A DNA stretch of 49,265 nucleotides from Chitinophagales bacterium (GTDB lineage: Bacteria; Bacteroidota; Bacteroidia; Chitinophagales; Saprospiraceae), in the NCBI GenBank assembly GCA_013298845.1, contig JAAFJN010000020.1:35619-84883 (forward strand), read 5' to 3'. Both the position numbers and the translations under genes were made by a program. How positions within the stretch are numbered: position 1 is the first letter of the stretch; each line of letters opens with the position of its first letter. The notes under the pieces are model-generated. The model saw nothing but the letters and a program-made list of their open reading frames with translations. It had not been told where the DNA came from and made no database searches. Positions 43,716 to 49,265 of this stretch are shown in pieces.

Positions 43716-44045
43716 ATGTCTTCGGTAGAAAGTTTTTTTGAAACGGATATTCGCTCCGGCACTATTGTCGCCGTGGAACCTTTTCCTAAAGCCCGAAAAC
43801 CTGCCTGGAAACTGACCATTGACTTTGGTCCGGATTTGGGTATAAAACGCAGCAGCGCCCAAATTGTGCAGTTGTACGCCGCCGAAAATTTGGTGGGCCG
43901 TCAGGTATTGGCCGTGGTGAATTTTCCGCCCCGCCAAATTGCCAATTTTATCTCTGAAGTATTGGTATTGGGCCTCGAAACGCCCAATGGCGTGGTGTTG
44001 CTCCAACCCGACCGCCCGGTCGAAAATGGCGTCCGCGTTTCCTAA
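43716..44045 (+). CDS. csaA: tRNA-binding protein / export chaperone CsaA
   Basis: The 109-residue protein is a single EMAP/Trbp111-type OB fold: DIRSGTIVAVEPFPKARKPAWKLTIDFG, SSAQIV, VVNFPPRQIANFISEVLVLG and a short C-terminal tail. CsaA of Bacillus assists preprotein handling; the fold also binds tRNA. The frame is open to 43650, but the ATG at 43716 gives the standard N-terminus MSSVESFFETDIRSG. Confidence 0.93.
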   Translation: MSSVESFFETDIRSGTIVAVEPFPKARKPAWKLTIDFGPDLGIKRSSAQIVQLYAAENLVGRQVLAVVNFPPRQIANFISEVLVLGLETPNGVVLLQPDRPVENGVRVS

Positions 44046-44106
44046 ACGGCGGTTTTTGCCCTCGACAATACGTTGTTATTTATCTTATTAGCAGTACTAT
44101 ATTTGT

Positions 44107-46293
44107 ATGAAAATGATTAAATTTGCCCTTATGTTGGTTTTTTGCGGCCTTGCTTTTACGGCGCAAAACCAATCGGCGACTGGTTCGGGTTCCAATAAAT
44201 ACAACCCACCTTTTACCCTTGACGAATTACAAAAACGCCATTTTTTATTTTTTTGGGAACTGGCGCATCCCACCAATTTTCAGGTGCCGGATCGTTATCC
44301 CACCGATGATTTTTCGAGCATTGCCGCCACGGGATTTGGCCTTTCGGCGTATTTGGTTGGGGCCGAACGCCAATGGGTTACCCGCCAACAGGCCGCCGAA
44401 CGGGTGCTCAATACTTTGCGCACCCTCAAAAACCTGCCCCAAGGCGACCAAAAATCGGGCGCGGCGGGTTACAGAGGCTGGTTTTATCACTTTTTGGAAA
44501 CCCAAACGGCCCTGCGGTTCAAAAATGTGGAATTGTCGAGCATTGACACGGGTTTGCTCATGGCCGGAATTTTGTCGGTAATGACCTATTTTGACGGCGA
44601 TAATGCCGTGGAAAACGAAATTCGCAGCACCGCCGATTTCCTGTTCCGCCGCGTAGAATTTGACTGGTACATGAACGAACACCAGCGCATGAGCATGGGT
44701 TGGTTCCCCGAACGCGGGTTCCTTTGCGCTGATTGGCGTGGGTACAACGAGGCAATGGTGTTGGTCATTATGGCGCTGGGTTCGCCCACGCACCCCATTC
44801 CCGCCGATGGTTGGGATTCGTGGTGTGAACCCTATTACCGCGCTACGTTTCAGGGGCAGGATATGGTGAATTTTGGTCCGCTGTTTGGGCACCAGTACAG
44901 CCATTGCTGGATTGATTTTCGCGGGATTCAGGACGATTATATGCGCAAAATGGGCATTGATTATTTTGAAAACAGCCGCCGGGCTACGTTGGCGCAGCGC
45001 AGTTACGCCATCGAAAATCCGGCGAAATTTACGGGTTACGGCGAAAATATCTGGGGTTTAACCGCCGGTGACGGCCCCGATGCTTATCTGGACCACAACG
45101 GGAAAAGGATTTTTTGCCCCGGTTACGCCGCTCGCGGGATGTCGGTAGATTACAACGAAGACGACGGCACCATTGCGCCCACGGCGGCCATTGCGTCCAT
45201 GCCGTTCGCACCCGAAGTGTGCATGCCCGCCGCGCAGGCCATGTGGGAGCGCTGGCCCGTTGGCCCCTACGGTTTTTTCGACGGTTACAACGAAACATTT
45301 ACCGATATTGGCACTTCGCCCAAAGCCCAAAAAGGGTATCCGTTTTGGGTGGATAAAGATTACCTCGGCATCGACCAAGGCCCCATTGTGCTAATGTTGG
45401 AAAATTACCGTACGGGCTTGATCTGGGATTTGATGAAACGCAATCCGTACATTGTCAAAGGTTTGCAACGCGCCGGTTTTAAAGGCGGCTGGCTGGATCA
45501 GGTGGATAGCCAAAAGTTATTTAAAGGTATTGCGTTTGCCGACGGCGAAAAGGCAAAAATCAACTACGACGTGCCTTTGGACCAACATAGTTTTACCAAA
45601 AGGGAAGCGTACACCGATAAAGACGGCAATTCACTGCCTTACAACTTACTGGAACCCTGGAAACAAAAATTGGACGGCAGTAAACAATACCCTTTGGTGG
45701 TGTTTTTGCACGGCTCCGGCGAACGCGGCGCGACCAACCACGACCACATGAAAAATGGCGTGTACACCTTTTGTGAACAGGATATCCGCGAGCGCCATCC
45801 CTGTTATATGCTGGCGCCCAATTGCCCCAAAGACATGCACTGGGGCGGTTTAAACGACAAATTTGAGCCGGAATACCTCGCTACACCCGCCACCATGCAG
45901 CGTTTGTTGATTGAATTAATTGAAAAAATGCTGCGCGAAAACCCCAATATTGACCCCAAACGGGTGTATATCACGGGTTTGAGCATGGGTGGTTACGGTA
46001 CTTTTGACCTGTTGACCCGCCGCCCCGATTTGTTTGCGGCGGGTATGCCTTTGTGCGGCGGCGGTGATCCGCGATACGCCGAGCGCATGAAAAATATCCC
46101 GATTTGGGTGTTTCACGGTCGCCTCGACGATGCGGTGTTCCCCATTCAGTCGCAAAGAATGGTCGCGGCGCTCAAAAAAGCCGGGGGCAAAGTAAAATAC
46201 ACCGAGTATTCGACCCTCTACCATAATATTTGGGATGCCACGTATTACAATCCGGCGGTGTTGGATTGGCTTTTTGCCCAAAAGAAAAAATAA
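44107..46293 (+). CDS. Exported fusion of a GH144-like (PF10091) glycosidase and a COG4099-type esterase
   Basis: The 728-residue protein has a signal peptide (ends GLAFTAQ). Residues about 35-475 match the 'glucoamylase' PF10091/GH144 family, helical (alpha/alpha)6, with RHFLFFWELAHP, SIAATGFGLSAYLVGAER, DWRGYNEAMVL, GLTAGDGPDAY and GYPFWVDKDYLGIDQGPIVLM. Characterised GH144 members hydrolyse beta-1,2-glucan. Residues about 500-728 are an alpha/beta hydrolase with HGSGERG (535-541), GLSMGGYG (nucleophile Ser626), Asp674 or 675 in GRLDDAVFP and His706 in LYHNIWD, like COG4099 esterases/peptidases. The enzyme may remove an acyl group and cut a glucan. TATATTTG lies 1 bp before the ATG; the second Met (44113) is an alternative start. 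Confidence 0.88.
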   Translation: MKMIKFALMLVFCGLAFTAQNQSATGSGSNKYNPPFTLDELQKRHFLFFWELAHPTNFQVPDRYPTDDFSSIAATGFGLSAYLVGAERQWVTRQQAAERVLNTLRTLKNLPQGDQKSGAAGYRGWFYHFLETQTALRFKNVELSSIDTGLLMAGILSVMTYFDGDNAVENEIRSTADFLFRRVEFDWYMNEHQRMSMGWFPERGFLCADWRGYNEAMVLVIMALGSPTHPIPADGWDSWCEPYYRATFQGQDMVNFGPLFGHQYSHCWIDFRGIQDDYMRKMGIDYFENSRRATLAQRSYAIENPAKFTGYGENIWGLTAGDGPDAYLDHNGKRIFCPGYAARGMSVDYNEDDGTIAPTAAIASMPFAPEVCMPAAQAMWERWPVGPYGFFDGYNETFTDIGTSPKAQKGYPFWVDKDYLGIDQGPIVLMLENYRTGLIWDLMKRNPYIVKGLQRAGFKGGWLDQVDSQKLFKGIAFADGEKAKINYDVPLDQHSFTKREAYTDKDGNSLPYNLLEPWKQKLDGSKQYPLVVFLHGSGERGATNHDHMKNGVYTFCEQDIRERHPCYMLAPNCPKDMHWGGLNDKFEPEYLATPATMQRLLIELIEKMLRENPNIDPKRVYITGLSMGGYGTFDLLTRRPDLFAAGMPLCGGGDPRYAERMKNIPIWVFHGRLDDAVFPIQSQRMVAALKKAGGKVKYTEYSTLYHNIWDATYYNPAVLDWLFAQKKK

Positions 46294-46296
46294 CAC

Positions 46297-46719
46297 TTAC
46301 ATAAATGACCTTACCCGGGTAGTGGCCAATAGCCGTTTAACGCTGTATCGGCCACTACCTTTACCCATTAACATGAGCAGGCCGCCGATAATGGCGATAT
46401 CTTTCATAAACAAAATACTTTCGATGCGCAATTGGTCTTTGGGCGCGTTCCAAAAATCGTGAATAACCAACGTCACCGGAATCCAATAGCACAATAGTAA
46501 AATGCTGCCCAAAGTGGAACGGTAACCAAACAGCACCATTAAACCACCGGCAACCAACAGAAAAATGGAGGCGTACAGGTAGGTCTCGAGGTTGTCGTTG
46601 AACCCGTATTCGCGCATGGAATTGAGGTTTTTGTCGAAATACAGGATAGAATCTACGGCCTCAAAAATAAAAATGGTGGATAAAAATATTCGGCCTATTA
46701 AGTCAATGATGTCTCGCAT
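46297..46719 (-). CDS. DoxX family membrane protein
   Basis: The 140-residue protein has four membrane helices in the DoxX arrangement, starting GRIFLSTIFIFEAVDSI, and the family's conserved D/N-x-x-P-type loop (HDFWNAPKDQ). Family members take part in redox or sulfur chemistry at the membrane, but this one is not assignable. It lies 12 bp downstream of rlmD in the same direction (likely operon), and converges with the fusion enzyme gene 3 bp away. Confidence 0.85.
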   Translation of the reverse strand: MRDIIDLIGRIFLSTIFIFEAVDSILYFDKNLNSMREYGFNDNLETYLYASIFLLVAGGLMVLFGYRSTLGSILLLCYWIPVTLVIHDFWNAPKDQLRIESILFMKDIAIIGGLLMLMGKGSGRYSVKRLLATTRVRSFM

Positions 46720-46731
46720 AAAATAATTTGA

Positions 46732-48135
46732 TTAGTGTTGTTTTAACGATAAAACGGCGACATTCTCAATGTGGTGGGTATGAGGGAACATGTCAACCGG
46801 GCGCACTTTGTCCACTTGGTATTTGGCATCGAGTAATTGGAGGTCACGGGCTTGAGTAGCGGGGTTACAACTGACGTAAACGATTTTGGGGGCGGCCAGT
46901 TCGAGCAGGAATTGAACGGCGTTTTCGTGCATACCGGCGCGTGGGGGATCAGTAATAACGATATCTGGTTTGCCGTGTTTGGCGGCAAATTCGGGCGAAA
47001 GTACGTTTTTCACGTCTCCGGCGTAAAAAATGGCGTTAGTAATGCCGTTGAGGGCGCGGTTTTCTTCGGCATCGGCCACTGCCTCCGGAATTTCTTCAAT
47101 CCCGATGACTTCTTTACAGGCCTGGGCCACGTAGAGGGCGATGCTTCCGGCCCCTGTGTACAGGTCGTACACGCGCTCGGTACCGGTGAGTCCGGCAAAT
47201 TCAACCACAGTATCGTACAGGTTTTTGGCTTGGCGGGAGTTGGTTTGAAAAAATGATTTGGGGCCAATTTTGTATTTTAAATTGCCCAATTGCTCAATCA
47301 CAAACCCTTTTCCGTGCCAAATAATCATTTCCTGGTCAAAAACCGTGTCGTTTAGTTTTTGATTGACACAATATACAATGGTCGTCACTTCGGGGAATGC
47401 CGCCTGAATGGCGCTCAGGTAGGCTTCAATGGCTTCCTGTTCGGGGCGGGCAAAACTAAACAACAGCATCACCTCGCCAATGGTCGTCGTGCGCACCATC
47501 AGGTTGCGCAAAAATCCCCGGTGGTGGCGGGTATCGTAAAATTCCAGCCCTTGTTCGAGGGCGATTTCTTTGGCTTTGTTGCGCACGGCATTGGAAGGGT
47601 CGGGTTGGAGCCAACATTTTTCAATGTCCACTACCTTATCAAATGCACCGGCGCGGTGAAAACCGAGGCCGCCACCGGCCACAATACCGGTATGGAGTTC
47701 TTCTTCGAGTAACCAACGTTTGTTGGAGAAGCCAAATTCGAGTTTGTTGCGGTAAAAAGTGGTTTCGGGCGACCCCAAAATGGGTTGCATTTCGCCCACG
47801 GGCACTTTGGCAATGCGGTCAAAAGCATCCACTACGGCCTGGTGTTTGTGTTGTAACTGCACCTGATAATCGAGATTTTGCCATTTGCAGCCGCCACACA
47901 CGGAAAAATGTTGGCAAAAAGCCTCCAGTCGGTGGGGCGAAGGGGTAACGAGCCGTTCGAGGCGACCTTCGATAAAGCCGCCCTTTTTTTTCTGCACAAA
48001 AATATCGGCAATATCTCCCGGCACAACGCCTTCGGCAAACACCACGATGCCATCGGAAGTGCGCCCTACGCCTTTACCGCGGTCGGCCATACCATGAAAC
48101 GGAACAGCCTCTAATACAAAATGCTTTTTAGCCAT
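46732..48135 (-). CDS. rlmD: 23S rRNA (uracil-C5)-methyltransferase RlmD type
   Basis: The 467-residue protein has an N-terminal TRAM domain (about 1-60), a [4Fe-4S] cluster site CQHFSVCGGC (Cys74, 80, 83, with a fourth Cys later, in EKCWLQPD), a SAM-dependent core with YDLYTGAGSIALYVA and ITDPPRAGMH, and the catalytic Cys423 in VYVSCNPATQARDL. It methylates U1939-type positions of 23S rRNA (or a tRNA uracil, as in TrmA/RumB). The frame is open to 48207, but the promoter at 48177-48208 puts the transcript start inside that extension, and MAKKHFVLEA is the natural N-terminus. Confidence 0.95.
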   Translation of the reverse strand: MAKKHFVLEAVPFHGMADRGKGVGRTSDGIVVFAEGVVPGDIADIFVQKKKGGFIEGRLERLVTPSPHRLEAFCQHFSVCGGCKWQNLDYQVQLQHKHQAVVDAFDRIAKVPVGEMQPILGSPETTFYRNKLEFGFSNKRWLLEEELHTGIVAGGGLGFHRAGAFDKVVDIEKCWLQPDPSNAVRNKAKEIALEQGLEFYDTRHHRGFLRNLMVRTTTIGEVMLLFSFARPEQEAIEAYLSAIQAAFPEVTTIVYCVNQKLNDTVFDQEMIIWHGKGFVIEQLGNLKYKIGPKSFFQTNSRQAKNLYDTVVEFAGLTGTERVYDLYTGAGSIALYVAQACKEVIGIEEIPEAVADAEENRALNGITNAIFYAGDVKNVLSPEFAAKHGKPDIVITDPPRAGMHENAVQFLLELAAPKIVYVSCNPATQARDLQLLDAKYQVDKVRPVDMFPHTHHIENVAVLSLKQH

Positions 48136-48176
48136 TAAATTAAAAAATCCCTTGAGTGAGGTGGAATTTGGGGGCG

Positions 48177-48208
48177 CAAATGTACAATCAGGAACGGTTC
48201 CCGCCAAA
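48177..48208 (-). promoter_or_regulatory. Promoter TTTG-N20-TACATTTG for rlmD-doxX
   Basis: -33 TTTG at 48205-48208, 20 bp, -7 TACATTTG at 48177-48184 on the minus strand; transcript start expected near 48171, giving a leader of about 35 nt. Confidence 0.55.
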
Positions 48209-48210
48209 GT

Positions 48211-48612
48211 TTATTCGTAAAGGTACAAAATGGTGTCAATCTTGGGTTTCTTTTCAAGATCAACCACCACCGGTAACCGACCAAACACGGGTAAAAGTTG
48301 TTGGGCGTGTTCGTCAAAACCTAAACCGATAATCCAGTGTTTACCCGGAGGAACGGGACCCACACAGGCCCGGCCCGCCGCGTCGGTGACCAGCATTGTA
48401 TCGTACCAGGAGGCTTCATTGTAATAACCGGGAAAAGTATCTACGTTGTATTTGAGGAAAATATTGAGTTCGGGGTGCGGAACATCGTGGTGGCGCGCCT
48501 CAATGCATATTTCGGTGGAAATCGGGATGGTTCCACCTTCGTCGATTGGGGTGCAGGTAGCGACGGTTACCGCCAATGAGGCAAAAAAGAAGTGCTGTAT
48601 TTTTGTTTTCAC
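48211..48612 (-). CDS. Small lipoprotein of unknown function
   Basis: The protein has 133 residues from the GTG at 48612 (or 152 from 48669). The N-terminus KTKIQHFFFASLAVTVATC is a lipoprotein signal with the lipobox TVATC. The rest has a beta-rich carboxypeptidase-regulatory-like look (AGRACVGPVPPGKHWIIGLG), similar to an Ig-like prealbumin fold that decorates other envelope proteins. I prefer the GTG start because the upstream extension (MSKKGSSGF...) is polar and would be odd in front of a signal. Function unknown. Confidence 0.65.
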   Translation of the reverse strand: MKTKIQHFFFASLAVTVATCTPIDEGGTIPISTEICIEARHHDVPHPELNIFLKYNVDTFPGYYNEASWYDTMLVTDAAGRACVGPVPPGKHWIIGLGFDEHAQQLLPVFGRLPVVVDLEKKPKIDTILYLYE

Positions 48613-48669
48613 TGTAAAAATGATTGAAGTGAATGACTTGTCGAAGCCAGACGAACCTTTTTTCGACAT

Positions 48670-48998
48670 TTTTTTTCAAAGTTCGGGGTAAAAGTATTTT
48701 TTTTAAATGAAAGGCCTTACTTTTGCCGTGAAAATCCCTGAATTTTAAAGTTTTTTTTACCCGATCTTTAAAATTTTTTTGACGTCAATTGCGTTCCTGA
48801 TACCAATCCGGTTTGTTGACATGCCCTGTGCTGCAAAAGTACAAACATACCGAAACAATCAAAATGGCTACCAGTTGAAACTAAAAAAAGACATTAACCA
48901 GTATATGAACGCCATTTTGGCGTATAAATGCTTAAAATTAAATTTTTTACTAAATATTTGTTCACTCATTTCCCCATCATTTTTATTAATTAAATTAC
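48670..48998. other. AT-rich intergenic region
   Basis: Contains a minus-strand TACTTTTG (48834-48841) with TTTG 18 bp upstream (48860-48863), a possible distant promoter for the lipoprotein, and a perfect but AT-only hairpin at 48741-48775 (aattttaaag). No gene is recognised. Confidence 0.4.
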
Positions 48999-49265
48999 AT
49001 GGAAGAGAAAAAACGTCGTCCAAGAGTTACAAAAACGGACATTGATTCCCCGTTGCAAGAGCGGGAAGATTCGAATGACCAGCAGTCCACCTCTTTTCAG
49101 GGCCAGGATAATGATTACCGTGCTGGAAGCGATACCGAACAACGCACAGGCTGGCAGGACCGTAATCAGGCTGGCGGCTATCAGCAACGCCCTTGGCAAG
49201 ACCGTAACCAGGAAGGTGGCGGCGGATATCAACAACGCCCCTGGCAAGACCGTAATCAGGAAGGT
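48999..49265 (+). CDS. 5' end of a gene with a Gly/Gln/Arg-rich repetitive N-terminus
   Basis: The frame starts MEEKKRRPRVTKTDID and runs open to the right edge (89 codons). After a polar stretch it repeats the phrase GGYQQRPWQDRNQEG and variants, a low-complexity disordered region. Bacteroidota ribosomal pseudouridine synthases (RluB-like) and DEAD-box helicases often carry such extensions, and the charged start fits a pseudouridine synthase best, but no catalytic domain is within the window, so the identity is a guess. Confidence 0.7.
   Translation, partial: MEEKKRRPRVTKTDIDSPLQEREDSNDQQSTSFQGQDNDYRAGSDTEQRTGWQDRNQAGGYQQRPWQDRNQEGGGGYQQRPWQDRNQEG

Noticed and set aside
48741-48775. AT-only perfect hairpin followed by T-run
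   Set aside because: The stem has only two G/C pairs at most and would be too weak for a terminator; no gene ends nearby.

Overview
The window looks like a chromosomal segment of a Bacteroidota bacterium, most probably of the Saprospiria type. Reasons: several copies of the Bacteroidota promoter form TTTG-N19/20-TAnnTTTG, start sites without Shine-Dalgarno sequences, many short-signal lipoproteins, RNase Y next to pheT, a COG2509 dehydrogenase, and a gene mix typical of the group. No rRNA, tRNA, CRISPR array or complete insertion sequence was recognised. Taxonomy below phylum is inference.

Layout. 1-2.4 kb: the 3' part of an S9 prolyl oligopeptidase gene and an acyl-CoA dehydrogenase. 2.5-10.7 kb (minus strand): a heavy-metal block running from a Cys-rich exported protein, a metal-binding lipoprotein and an exported HMA protein into an RND pump (permease, TolC-like channel, adaptor). 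10.7-12.6 kb: two divergent envelope proteins of unknown function. 12.8-15.8 kb: a 999-residue exported coiled-coil protein built from a 40-residue repeat. 15.8-18.4 kb: pterin genes (queD-folE) between two repeat-rich intergenic regions. 18.4-20.0 kb: a COG2509 flavoprotein, with a possible small RNA divergent from it.

20.3-23.9 kb and 28.7-32.9 kb are visibly AT-rich, hold unrelated plus-strand genes and look horizontally acquired. Most genes there are followed at once by an imperfect inverted repeat with AAC at one end and GTT at the other, enclosing a bulged stem. This resembles integron attC sites, so these two stretches may be cassette clusters without an integrase in view. Cargo: an unknown two-gene unit, an unknown two-TM protein, a Dam-type methylase with an HNH endonuclease (restriction-modification), an S41-like lipoprotein, a propeller lipoprotein and a truncated cyclase gene. 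Between the clusters lie ordinary-composition genes (a Cys-rich unknown, a thioredoxin-like lipoprotein-type protein and a di-heme-type lipoprotein).

33-49.3 kb is mostly housekeeping: an Rpn-like PD-(D/E)XK protein, rny, pheT, two tandem NTF2-like paralogues, a double zinc-ribbon protein, a five-unit DUF1508 membrane protein, csaA, a glycosidase-esterase fusion, doxX, rlmD, a lipoprotein and the repetitive 5' end of one more gene. The best candidates for something undescribed are the 40-residue coiled-coil repeat protein, the attC-like sites with their cargo, the five-unit DUF1508 protein and the candidate small RNA at 20.12-20.21 kb.
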